A DNA stretch of 64,000 bases from G963677915 sp963677915 (GTDB taxonomy: Bacteria; Bacillota; Clostridia; Lachnospirales; Vallitaleaceae). The notes below the pieces were generated by a model. That model worked only from the letters and a program-made list of their open reading frames with translations, searched no databases and was not told the origin of the DNA. The first letter of the stretch is position 1. Each line of letters opens with the position of its first letter. This document shows, piece by piece, positions 8,812 to 15,981 of the stretch. Both the position numbers and the translations under genes were made by a program. The DNA lies in the NCBI GenBank assembly GCA_963677915.2, contig CAXXGE010000033.1:38007-102006 (forward strand). The letters run 5' to 3'.

Positions 8812-9227
8812 TTGGATACCTCCTCGCATCTATTGTTAAAGTACCGGATTGGTTTACAGCATTTCTTTGCTTTGATGATTTCCCGTGACATGCCTTTGCT
8901 GATCCTGTCGCCAAACACCCATAATTCATCACATTTGGTAAGAAGGATTAGAGCAAAGCGTAATCCAAGCTCGCGTTGAGCTTTGTCACTGTCATCCATA
9001 AATTGGGGATAGAGCAGGTGGGGAGCAAGAGGAATGTTGCCGTTCTCGACGGCGTATTGGCAGTACTTACGAGCTTGTTCGGTGTTGTAATTGATATCAC
9101 CGGAAAAGGGCGATGCAATGTAGATCAAAGGCCTGTATACCTTTGCTGCCCGTTCTTCCTTTTCAATTGCTGTTAATGCTTCGTAGGCTGTTGGGTCTGG
9201 ATAGCCTTCACTATTGTATTTGTCCAT
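8808..9227 (-). CDS. DUF4406 protein (nucleoside 2-deoxyribosyltransferase-like)
   Basis: The 139-residue protein carries P-L-I-Y-I-A-S-P-F-S-G-D near residue 33, a Y-x-x-x-A-V-E-N-G-N-I-P-L-A-P-H-L segment, and C-D-E-L-W-V-F-G-D-R-I-S-x-G-M-x-x-E. This is the DUF4406 pattern, which resembles nucleoside 2-deoxyribosyltransferases with a Rossmann-like fold. Phage members may alter nucleotide pools or signalling nucleotides, but no substrate is established. The start at 9227 has GGAGGTCCCA before it, and its stop overlaps the antirepressor start. Confidence 0.8.
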   Translation of the reverse strand: MDKYNSEGYPDPTAYEALTAIEKEERAAKVYRPLIYIASPFSGDINYNTEQARKYCQYAVENGNIPLAPHLLYPQFMDDSDKAQRELGLRFALILLTKCDELWVFGDRISKGMSREIIKAKKCCKPIRYFNNRCEEVSK

Positions 9228-9261
9228 TGGGACCTCCTTTCTAGAAGGATCTTTGCCTTCT

Positions 9262-9297
9262 GATACTCACAGGACAGAAACTGCCGCTGTGAGTACC
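9262..9297. repeat. Hairpin with AGGACAG/GAGTACC motifs, upstream of the DUF4406 gene
   Basis: GATACTCACAG (9262-9272) pairs with CTGTGAGTACC (9287-9297) with one mismatch; the loop holds GACAGAAACTGCCG. The element shares the plus-strand strings AGGACAG and GAGTACCA with two hairpins at 13.5-13.6 kb. It lies between the DNA polymerase stop and the DUF4406 start, so it would be transcribed in the phage early mRNA. Confidence 0.55.
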
Positions 9298-9304
9298 AAA
9301 GACA

Positions 9305-11245
9305 TCAATCTTTTTTATAGAAAGTGGTTTCATAGCCATCAGCACGCAGGAAGAGACCCTTTGCCCATGGCGGTGCTTGTTCCATTAATTTGCTGACGGA
9401 CTCAATAGGGACTGCTAGTTCGGCTTCGATAACCAGTTCATCATGCACATGCATGACAATATTGTGGTACCGTAAGGTTTGCATTGCATAGGCGAGAATG
9501 TCACGGCTTATAGCTTGAACAATATTCTCAACGAACTTTGGACCATAGCTGGAGAGCCGTTCCCATTTCTTGGTGCTACCCACACCTTCGTAGGTGATGC
9601 ATTCTGAGCCATATTGGTTGAGCCCAATACGGGGTTTTACATATGAGAGTTGTCTTCCTGAAGGTAGAGTGATGAACAACATGCCACTCTGGTAGGTAAA
9701 GATAATGCCGTGGGTGTTGGTGGAGATTCGCTCTTTCGCGGCTTTCATTGCAGCGCGATCGACATCCCACCAGAACCGGACGATGTTGGGATTGGTATTA
9801 CGCCATGCAGTGACCAGTGGCTGTAATTCATCTTCAGTAAGTCCCATTTCAAGAGCACCCATTGCTTTAAGGGCTCCTACAGAGCCTCCATAACCGAGTG
9901 CTAATTCTGCAATCTTACCTTTTTGTCTCAGATGACCATTGATGCCATGTTTTTCAACAGGGACCTTGAACATCTGTGACGCCGAGGCGCAGTAGATATC
10001 TCCACCGGAAGAAAAGACGTCCTGTCGCCACTTTTCTCCAGCAAGCCATGCGACAATTTTTGCTTCGATGGCTGAATAGTCAGCGACAATGAATTTATGA
10101 CCCAGCTTTGGTATGAAAGCTGTCCTTATAAGCTCTGATAGCACTTCAGGAATGGAATCATAGAGCATTTCAAGTGCAGCATAGTTGCCACTTTGGACAA
10201 GGCTGCGTACCTGATCTAAATCGGGTAGGTGGTTTTGGGGCAAATTCTGCAATTGGATAAGTCTGCCAGCCCATCTTCCGGTACGATTGGCGCCGTAGAA
10301 TTGGAACATACCTCGAGCGCGACCGTCGGCGCATACAACATTTTCCATGGCGGTATATTTCTTAATGGAAGATTTAGCCAGCTGCTGGCGCAACGCAAGT
10401 ATTCTGATAAGATGCTCGGGTGCTGACTGCAATAGCTCTGAAACGGCCTTTTTACCGAGAGAATCTGTTTCAAGTCCTTGATCAGCCAACCATTGCTTCA
10501 TTTGAGTGACGGAGTTTGGATTTTCCAATTCAGTGAGTTCTTTCATTTGGTGGAGCAACTTGGAACGCGATATATCATCTAGCTGAATGGCTTGATAAAC
10601 AAAGTCATTATCCAGTGACACGCCACGATCGTTGATTTTCTGATCAAGGTGATATTCTGACCATACGCTATCAGGCACTGGGAACCTAGACAGGCGTTGC
10701 TGTATTGAAAGCTCGACTTCCACATCTCGAAGGTTGTAGTTCTTGAAATCTGTCCACTTCTCCTGAGCGTGATCAGGCAGATTGCGTGTACGTTTGCCGT
10801 TCGTCTGTGTAGGGGAGCAGGGCTTGCAAAAATACCTGATGAGATCCTTGCCTTCAGAGAGCTTCTGCTTCTCGAGTCCAAGTACAATGCCGGCGCCTTC
10901 AAGGGAGAGGGGAAGACCCATATAGGCAGACCACACCATAGTGCAACGCCAAGAGTGAGGATCAAGATATTGCCCTGTAGGAAGTTCTAGCCATTTGGAT
11001 AAGCAGATACGCTCAAATTGAGCATTAAAAGCCCATTTGATAACGGATGGATCAGTAAGCGCGGATCGGATATCATCTGGCAGGCGTTCGCCATTTGCAA
11101 GATCAACTACCTGAACATCCCCACTATCGATAGCGTAGGCAACAAGAAGAATCTCAAAGTCAGATGCTTCTGCATATTTATAAACCCCGCTTTTGGCGAG
11201 GTCGAATGAGGAATAGGTTTCAATATCCAGACTTAATGTTTTCAT
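9305..11245 (-). CDS. Phage family A DNA polymerase
   Basis: The 646-residue protein opens with a 3'-5' exonuclease-type motif (L-D-I-E-T-Y-S at residues 5-11) and carries the polymerase motifs in order. These are motif A V-A-D-Y-S-A-I-E-A near 388, motif B R-Q-K-G-K-I-A-E-L-A-L-G-Y-G-G near 445, and motif C H-V-H-D-E-L near 600. It lacks the 5' nuclease domain of bacterial PolA, as is usual in phages. It replicates the element with the VapE protein. It follows the DUF2815 gene after a short structured gap. All catalytic residues looked for are present. Confidence 0.93.
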   Translation of the reverse strand: MKTLSLDIETYSSFDLAKSGVYKYAEASDFEILLVAYAIDSGDVQVVDLANGERLPDDIRSALTDPSVIKWAFNAQFERICLSKWLELPTGQYLDPHSWRCTMVWSAYMGLPLSLEGAGIVLGLEKQKLSEGKDLIRYFCKPCSPTQTNGKRTRNLPDHAQEKWTDFKNYNLRDVEVELSIQQRLSRFPVPDSVWSEYHLDQKINDRGVSLDNDFVYQAIQLDDISRSKLLHQMKELTELENPNSVTQMKQWLADQGLETDSLGKKAVSELLQSAPEHLIRILALRQQLAKSSIKKYTAMENVVCADGRARGMFQFYGANRTGRWAGRLIQLQNLPQNHLPDLDQVRSLVQSGNYAALEMLYDSIPEVLSELIRTAFIPKLGHKFIVADYSAIEAKIVAWLAGEKWRQDVFSSGGDIYCASASQMFKVPVEKHGINGHLRQKGKIAELALGYGGSVGALKAMGALEMGLTEDELQPLVTAWRNTNPNIVRFWWDVDRAAMKAAKERISTNTHGIIFTYQSGMLFITLPSGRQLSYVKPRIGLNQYGSECITYEGVGSTKKWERLSSYGPKFVENIVQAISRDILAYAMQTLRYHNIVMHVHDELVIEAELAVPIESVSKLMEQAPPWAKGLFLRADGYETTFYKKD

Positions 11246-11252
11246 AATGAAA

Positions 11253-11298
11253 CACCACCTTTCGGTGTGGGAGCGGATTGACCGCTCCCGTTGTGGTG
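11253..11298. repeat. Double hairpin between DUF2815 and DNA polymerase genes
   Basis: GGGAGCGG (11269-11276) pairs with CCGCTCCC (11282-11289) over a 5-base loop. CACCAC (11253-11258) pairs with GTGGTG (11293-11298) around it, and a competing CACC-GAAA-GGTG stem overlaps the polymerase ribosome binding site. The arrangement could let RNA folding tune polymerase translation. No U-run is present, so it is not an obvious terminator. Confidence 0.5.
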
Positions 11299-11299
11299 A

Positions 11300-11863
11300 T
11301 TATGAAAGAAAATCATCTTCATAATCAGTTGCAAAGTCATCTTCAGGTCTGCTCTTACCACCGAGGGGTTCACCGTCAGCGAGCTTCTGGACGTTGTTAA
11401 GACCGCAGGCAATACCTTTGTTACCGTTAGAGTTGAAGGCATAGAAGGAAATAGAGAATCTGCAATAGATCCCGCTGTAGATTTCACTGCGTTCGAAGAT
11501 TGGATTACGATCTTGATCAACGATACCTGGTGCAGTGTCGCTGTTGGCATTGATGAAGAAACTGTTAGCATAAGCCTCGTCATCAGGTCTTTCTACTGAT
11601 CCGTCTCTGAGTGGCGTCTTAAGTGCAGCCAGAGGCGGTACTGACTTACCATTACCTTTGAGTTTGCTTTCGCCTTCGGTGTATGCTGCATGGATGGCTG
11701 CATTGATTTTGCCGAGGGTTGCAGTGTCGGACTTGGGAATAATGATGGAGACACTGTATTTTGGCTTGCCTCCATTAATGGATTTTGGTTCATTGAGGTT
11801 GGCGTAGCTTGCGCGGCATTTGCCTGTGATTACCTTGGTTGGATTTGCAATTTTGTTTGACAT
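11300..11863 (-). CDS. DUF2815 protein, probable phage ssDNA-binding protein
   Basis: The 187-residue protein shows the DUF2815 pattern: an N-terminal segment with A-S-Y-A-N-L-N-E-P-K, Y-S-V-S-I-I-I-P-K-S-D, A-P-G-I-V-D, and G-I-Y-C-R-F-S-I-S-F-Y-A-F. The acidic C-terminal tail ends D-Y-E-D-D-F-L-S. A beta-rich core with an acidic tail is typical of single-stranded DNA-binding proteins, and this family sits between a DUF2800 nuclease and the polymerase in many Firmicutes phages. Function is inferred from fold-like features and context. Confidence 0.8.
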   Translation of the reverse strand: MSNKIANPTKVITGKCRASYANLNEPKSINGGKPKYSVSIIIPKSDTATLGKINAAIHAAYTEGESKLKGNGKSVPPLAALKTPLRDGSVERPDDEAYANSFFINANSDTAPGIVDQDRNPIFERSEIYSGIYCRFSISFYAFNSNGNKGIACGLNNVQKLADGEPLGGKSRPEDDFATDYEDDFLS

Positions 11864-11875
11864 AATATTGTCCTC

Positions 11876-12997
11876 CTAATTTTCATTGAAATCTTGTTGT
11901 GCAGTGTTGATGGCCGGTCGCTTGTCGCTTTCCGGCACAAGGGTCGGTTTACCTTGAGGTTTTTCTATATAACCTGTGAGTAGTTCTTCGAAACGTTTCT
12001 TTCCGAGCAATGAAGTCATTGCAGTGATGCCACGAACCTTGTGTTCATAGGGATCATAACCAGCATTGCTTACAGCTTCAGCAACAGCGGATTCATCGGT
12101 ATACTTGCGATTGGAACGGCCTTCGACCACCTTGAATCCATCAAATTTGATACCGCTAAGTGCTGCTTGTAAGGCGTATTCTTTGATGTCTGATGCCCAG
12201 CTAATGAGGTTGTCGATTTTATTAAGGACTACTTCGATTTCCTTATCCGAAAGCTGTGGTGGTAATTGGAAGTCATACCTAGCAAGTTCCATGTTGTATT
12301 CAGCTCTAGCACGGCAATCGTGTTTAATCTTGCAGAAGCGGCACCACTCGCCACAGCAGAAGCTGCCTTCTCCGGCATAAGCAAGCTTGGCAGCAGGCAT
12401 TAAAATTTCTTCAGCCCATTGGTATAGAGCCTCCTTGGTGACGGAGTGCGTTGAAACATTGTCACGTCTTGGCTGATAAATGGTCATTGAAACCGTGTCG
12501 ATGTCATAGATGCCATCGAAGAGATCAAGAGCTCCTAAAGCGTAAAGCAGCATTTGAGGATTATCTTCTGCTTCCACTAGCACCCCTTGACCGTGCTTGT
12601 AGTCAATTACATGCAGTGAGCCGTCGGATATTACTAAACAGTCACCAGTACCAAAGCCGGATTCGACCCATTTTGAATAATTAAGTTTCTGTTCAATAAG
12701 GACGACGGGATCAACACAAGATTGCTTTGCAGTTTCAACAAGTTCAAGAATGTATGAGGCATAGCCAGTAGCACATTCCTCCATTTCGTCGTTGTAGAAT
12801 TCAAGAGTTGAAGTTGGATTATGGGAAGAGATACCAAGAGCCGTTTTCAGTTTGAACTCACAAAGTGAGTGAGCTTCAGTGCCTTCGGCTGCATAGCTAC
12901 TGCCCTTGTCTTCATGATTTTCACAAAGCCTTGCCGAAGGAGGGCAGTTCAGCCAACGATGACTTGAAGAAGCTGAAAGAAGAGCATGATTAGCCAT
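11876..12997 (-). CDS. DUF2800 protein, PD-(D/E)XK/Cas4-like nuclease
   Basis: The protein of about 373 residues begins M-A-N-H-A-L-L-S-A-S-S-S-H-R-W and contains G-T-E-A-H near residue 40, a D-G-S-L-H-V-I-D-Y-K-H-G motif (nuclease D...DxK), and a cluster of cysteines C-C-x-x-C-x-F-C-K-x-x-x-x-C that could bind an Fe-S or zinc centre as in Cas4/AddB. It is expected to act as a recombination exonuclease with the DUF2815 protein. ATG at 12997 is chosen for GAGGTGCTTGGAA upstream; it overlaps the preceding gene by 8 bases. Confidence 0.85.
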   Translation of the reverse strand: MANHALLSASSSHRWLNCPPSARLCENHEDKGSSYAAEGTEAHSLCEFKLKTALGISSHNPTSTLEFYNDEMEECATGYASYILELVETAKQSCVDPVVLIEQKLNYSKWVESGFGTGDCLVISDGSLHVIDYKHGQGVLVEAEDNPQMLLYALGALDLFDGIYDIDTVSMTIYQPRRDNVSTHSVTKEALYQWAEEILMPAAKLAYAGEGSFCCGEWCRFCKIKHDCRARAEYNMELARYDFQLPPQLSDKEIEVVLNKIDNLISWASDIKEYALQAALSGIKFDGFKVVEGRSNRKYTDESAVAEAVSNAGYDPYEHKVRGITAMTSLLGKKRFEELLTGYIEKPQGKPTLVPESDKRPAINTAQQDFNEN

Positions 12998-13325
12998 TTC
13001 CAAGCACCTCAGCATCTGCCATTAGAGCAGAATACTCAGTAGGCGATATGTCAGATAAGCGTGTTGCACCATGTTTTTCCAGTAGTTCTCTAACCTGTGA
13101 TGTGAATCCAGCACGACTCTTTTCGGCAAGTACTGCTCTAACTGCTTCTAGGGTCAATGGATCATCATTCATTTTTTTGGTTTCTGATTCTGGTTGTTTC
13201 ACATCTGCTCCAGCATAAGAGCTGGTGTTAAACATTTCAGATAACGACTCTGAAATACTTATCAACGCTTCGCCGTAGCGTTTAAGTTCAGTGACGGTAA
13301 TGGACAGTTCATTCATTTTGCTCAC
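12990..13325 (-). CDS. Small phage protein ('Rrp5-like' label)
   Basis: About 111 residues from a GTG at 13325 that follows GGAGGGAAACCAA. The C-terminal half has L-T-L-E-A-V-R-A-V-L-A-E-K-S-R-A-G-F and L-L-E-K-H-G-A-T-R-L-S-D-I, a conserved module in Firmicutes phage early regions that databases often mislabel as an rRNA biogenesis protein. It resembles a small helical DNA- or protein-binding domain. It is coupled to the DUF2800 gene by overlap. No enzymatic motif is visible and the real role is unknown. Confidence 0.65.
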   Translation of the reverse strand: MSKMNELSITVTELKRYGEALISISESLSEMFNTSSYAGADVKQPESETKKMNDDPLTLEAVRAVLAEKSRAGFTSQVRELLEKHGATRLSDISPTEYSALMADAEVLGNG

Positions 13326-13473
13326 TTGGTTTCCCTCCTTCTTCTTTTTCTTGCTGTGAAAGCACATTCAGTTTCTTAGCAAGACGTTTTGACACGACGC
13401 TGATAGCTGTAAGAACATCAGCCAATTCCTCATCAAGGTTTTCAGGATCTTTCTGGTTTGCTTGTGATTGCAT
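13309..13473 (-). CDS. Small hypothetical phage protein
   Basis: A 54-residue acidic protein starting M-Q-S-Q-A-N-Q-K-D-P. ATG at 13473 is preceded by GGAGGTAATACC, an excellent site. The sequence L-D-E-E-L-A-D-V-L-T-A-I-S-V-V-S-K-R-L forms one long amphipathic helix. It overlaps the start of the next gene by 17 bases. I do not recognise the family. Confidence 0.55.
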   Translation of the reverse strand: MQSQANQKDPENLDEELADVLTAISVVSKRLAKKLNVLSQQEKEEGGKPSEQNE

Positions 13474-13505
13474 GGTATTACCTCCGTTTCCGAGAGCTGT
13501 TATTT

Positions 13506-13617
13506 GACTCTCACTATTCAAAGGACAGAACCTAATGAGTCGAGTACCAGTTTGAAGAATTTATATTAGTAATGCCCTCTGCTATACAAAGGACAGCAGA
13601 GGGCATTATGAGTACCA
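13506..13617. repeat. Tandem pair of hairpins sharing AAAGGACAG and GAGTACCA
   Basis: The first hairpin has arms GACTC (13506-13510) and GAGTC (13537-13541). The second has 14-base perfect arms at 13570-13583 and 13595-13608 built on TAATGCCCTCTGCT. Both loops contain CAAAGGACAG, and both are followed by GAGTACCA, as at 9291. Sequence outside these strings is unrelated, so loop and 3' flank are conserved while stems differ. That pattern suggests a cis-acting RNA element in the early operon leader. Confidence 0.6.
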
Positions 13618-13623
13618 AAACTA

Positions 13624-14139
13624 TTAGAAATCTTTCAGGCGTTCATGAAGCTCAGTAAACAGCTTTTTCTTTCTTTTATTAATGGCCTTTTGAGATAAGC
13701 CAATATCCGCAGCGATGTCACGTTCAGATTTACCAAGGCTGAAGAGCTCGATGATACGACGGTTTTCAGGGTCCAGTTCGTCCAAAGCTGCAAACAATTC
13801 TTCAAGAAGAAGTTTATCTGTAACAAGGTCAGCGATATCCAGGGAATCGGAAGCATCAAAGCCATCCATTGTTAACTTGTCCAGAGACAGAACGCTACCG
13901 GTTCTTTGTAAATTACATTTGCTGCAGTCCTCCATGCAGCGTTTGGTACGGCCTTTTCCATCGCTGATAACGCAGCGCTTTTCGCGCTCTTGGCGTTTGT
14001 GTTCGGCCCACAAGGGTTGCTTGTAGGCGCGATAGACCTCTTCGGTTACAGGGATTTGTTGCCCTTCGATTGTTAAGTGCCATGTACCGTTGTAATAGTC
14101 TTTGTTCGTTGATTGACTTTGATTGTCATTGATTTGCAT
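13624..14139 (-). CDS. Sigma-70-like phage regulator
   Basis: The 171-residue protein has an N-terminal segment W-H-L-T-I-E-G-Q-Q-I-P-V, a four-cysteine cluster C-x(13)-C-x(3)-C-x(2)-C near residues 56-75, and a C-terminal sigma region 4-type helix-turn-helix: L-D-E-L-D-P-E-N-R-R-I-I-E-L-F, then G-K-S-E-R-D-I-A-A-D-I-G-L-S-Q-K-A. It is the first gene of the minus-strand operon and likely directs or modulates phage transcription. ATG at 14139 follows AAAGGAGATTTTTT. It sits behind a 175-base structured leader. Confidence 0.75.
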   Translation of the reverse strand: MQINDNQSQSTNKDYYNGTWHLTIEGQQIPVTEEVYRAYKQPLWAEHKRQEREKRCVISDGKGRTKRCMEDCSKCNLQRTGSVLSLDKLTMDGFDASDSLDIADLVTDKLLLEELFAALDELDPENRRIIELFSLGKSERDIAADIGLSQKAINKRKKKLFTELHERLKDF

Positions 14140-14162
14140 AAAAAATCTCCTTTCGACTGTTA

Positions 14163-14338
14163 CCGAAATGGAGAACTTTAAGGAATGACAAAACAGACCA
14201 CTTAGAGTGGGAAGCAGTCCTGTTGGATTTCTCCATTTCGGACTGCAACATCACTTCCGGTGATCTGTTGCAGATATGAAATTGTAGTTCTCACAACACC
14301 GGAATACCCTGCAGGTGGCTGTTGTGAGTGATATTAGA
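14163..14338. promoter_or_regulatory. Structured leader of the phage early operon, three hairpins
   Basis: Three stems are visible: CTCACAACA/TGTTGTGAG (14290-14298 with 14330-14338), CTGCAAC plus ATCAC with GTGAT plus GTTGCAG (14243-14273), and a long-range CCGAAATGGAGAA/TTCTCCATTTCGG (14163-14175 with 14229-14241). They lie 5' of the sigma-like gene on the minus strand. Dense structure without coding potential suggests RNA-based control of the operon, such as antitermination or attenuation. No ligand class was recognised. Confidence 0.5.
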
Positions 14339-14340
14339 AA

Positions 14341-14395
14341 AACAATTTATCTGATAGCACAAATTTATTTTGGCGTTCTCAAATAATAAATTGTT
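14341..14395. promoter_or_regulatory. Candidate operator: 10-bp inverted repeat
   Basis: AACAATTTAT (14341-14350) and ATAAATTGTT (14386-14395) are perfect inverted copies 35 bases apart. The right arm overlaps the -35 of the promoter at 14391, so a regulator bound here could block the defence operon, for example the XRE protein at 17633. Confidence 0.4.
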
Positions 14396-14420
14396 TATCT
14401 ATAGAAAATAGGTGTATAAT
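14391..14420 (+). promoter_or_regulatory. Promoter of the defence operon
   Basis: TTGTTT (14391-14396), an 18-base spacer and TATAAT (14415-14420) precede the ABC-3C genes by about 140 bases. The region is AT-rich, and the sequence between it and the first gene holds short repeats of TTGCCA-type strings near 14497-14521. Confidence 0.5.
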
Positions 14421-14557
14421 GTAAATATTATGATTGGATCAAAACATAATACTGACCTATGAATAAATTGTACTTGTAATAGTTAGAAAAGTAATTGCCA
14501 GCAAATTGCCATGAAATTGCCGTCATTTTTCTGGGTAAAATAATCGGAGGGTATTGA

Positions 14558-15758
14558 GTGAGAGAATTTAATATTTCATCGTTCATAAAGATAATACAGA
14601 ACGGTTTATCAGAAGATAATACTCAAGAAGCAACAGGTAGATTGCTGTTGGATTCTATAGCCAAACATGAAAATGTTTGCGTTGATGTTAGTGGTAAAAT
14701 GATTACTAATTTGGTAAAAAGAAAAGCTGATGTTCATGAGGCAATCAAGACTGCTGCTGCGAAGGCAGAGATTACAGTGGCTGTTATTAATTATTTTAAG
14801 GCAGAAGTTATCAAAAAAAATAAATCCCCATACTTCAGCAGATACTTTTCAAAATATTTTGAGAACTTTAGAGCTGGATGATTCGGTACCGATTAGCAAG
14901 ATTGATGAATTGAAAAAGCTACACAATAAAGGGTTAATTGGTGAATATTTAGCTCTTTGTTTTTTATATGCAGTAAGTAGGCAAAACGCGTTGGGTGATG
15001 TGCCTGTAGAATTTTCGGATTTGCCTTTGTTGTCGGAAGTGGGAAATAAATGCCCGATATGTCATTTGCCGCTTGTAAGGACGATTAAAGGGAGGTCAGT
15101 AAAAAAGTATAAAATAGTCAAAGTATTCCCAGATGATTTAGATGCTACAACTTCAGATGAGTTTGTTGCAGCGAGAAAACCAGTAAAAAAGCTTGACTCT
15201 AATGATAACAAGCTTGCCCTGTGTGAAGAATGTGCAGAATCTTATGAATTACAACCAGAAGTAGATGAATACATTGAATTAAGTGGTTTAAAAGAACAAT
15301 CATCGAAAAGCTATGCCATGCAACAGGAAATAGCAAAACTTGGACTTGAGGAAGAAATGATAGAGGTCATAGAGGCATTAGCGGATTTGAAAAATATTGA
15401 TAAAATAGAAAAGTTGTCGATGGATGCTCTCAAACTTGACGAAAAGATATTACCTGAAAATGCAATTTTGAAACATTCTTTGACAGAGAATGTATTGACA
15501 TATTATAAGTTTATTGAGAATATATTTTCTCAAATTGAAGTCGACGTGAATGGAAATTTTGGACTGATTGCCAACCAAATAAGTGTGACTTATAAAAAAA
15601 TGGAAAAGACAGATAGGTCTCAAGATGAGATTGTTAATGACATCGCGATGTGGATTCACGAGACTACCAATATGGGATCAAGACATTTATTGGCATGTCA
15701 TATTATTGTGGCTTTTTTTGTTCAGAATTGTGAGGTGTTTTATGCGATTTCCAAGTAA
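14558..15758 (+). pseudogene. ABC-3C system C-terminal-domain effector protein, frameshifted at A8
   Basis: GTG at 14558 after GGAGGG opens a frame that reaches A-V-I-N-Y-F-K-A-E-V-I-K-K and stops at 14881. The continuation lies in the +1 frame, I-N-P-H-T-S-A-D-T-F onward, and the switch point is a run of eight A (14813-14820); seven would keep one frame. The second part has C-P-I-C and C-E-E-C pairs (zinc or HNH-like module). It ends A-C-H-I-I-V-A-F-F-V-Q-N-C-E-V-F, the hallmark C-terminus of ABC-3C proteins. It is followed by the middle component and the DUF2326 ATPase with overlapping ends. The gene is either broken or expressed by slippage on A8. It is the likely effector or target-sensing part. 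Confidence 0.82.
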
Positions 15759-15981
15759 AGTGACTCCTTATAGAGAAAGTATTATGGCCCAGTTTCCTGT
15801 GGTTCTCTCATATCTTGAAAAAGAAGAAATGTCACCTTCTGATTTATATGAAAAAGTAAAGCGAAAAGTGACTAACGTTGCTGAATTAGTAGAAATATTA
15901 GATTGTTTATTTGTATTAGGGCGCATTGAATTATTAAATGGTGAGGGGATGTTAAGATATGTTGAAGATGATACGTTGTGA
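15742..15981 (+). CDS. ABC-3C system middle component
   Basis: A 79-residue protein beginning M-R-F-P-S-K-V-T-P-Y-R-E-S-I, with A-Q-F-P-V-V-L-S-Y-L and L-V-E-I-L-D-C-L-F-V-L-G-R-I. This matches the small helical middle components (MC6/MC7 type) that bridge the ATPase and effector in ABC-3C anti-phage systems. The ATG at 15742 follows TGAGGTGTTT. The start overlaps the end of the upstream gene by 17 bases and the stop overlaps the ATPase start, a tightly coupled three-gene unit. Confidence 0.85.
   Translation: MRFPSKVTPYRESIMAQFPVVLSYLEKEEMSPSDLYEKVKRKVTNVAELVEILDCLFVLGRIELLNGEGMLRYVEDDTL

Noticed and set aside
10579..10965. Open frame overlapping the DNA polymerase on the same strand
   Set aside because: Polymerase motifs lie in the other frame through this stretch and no ribosome site is seen.
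14163..14338. Possible riboswitch of a known class
   Set aside because: No match to conserved cores I know (such as T-box, SAM, cobalamin or purine); kept only as a structured leader.
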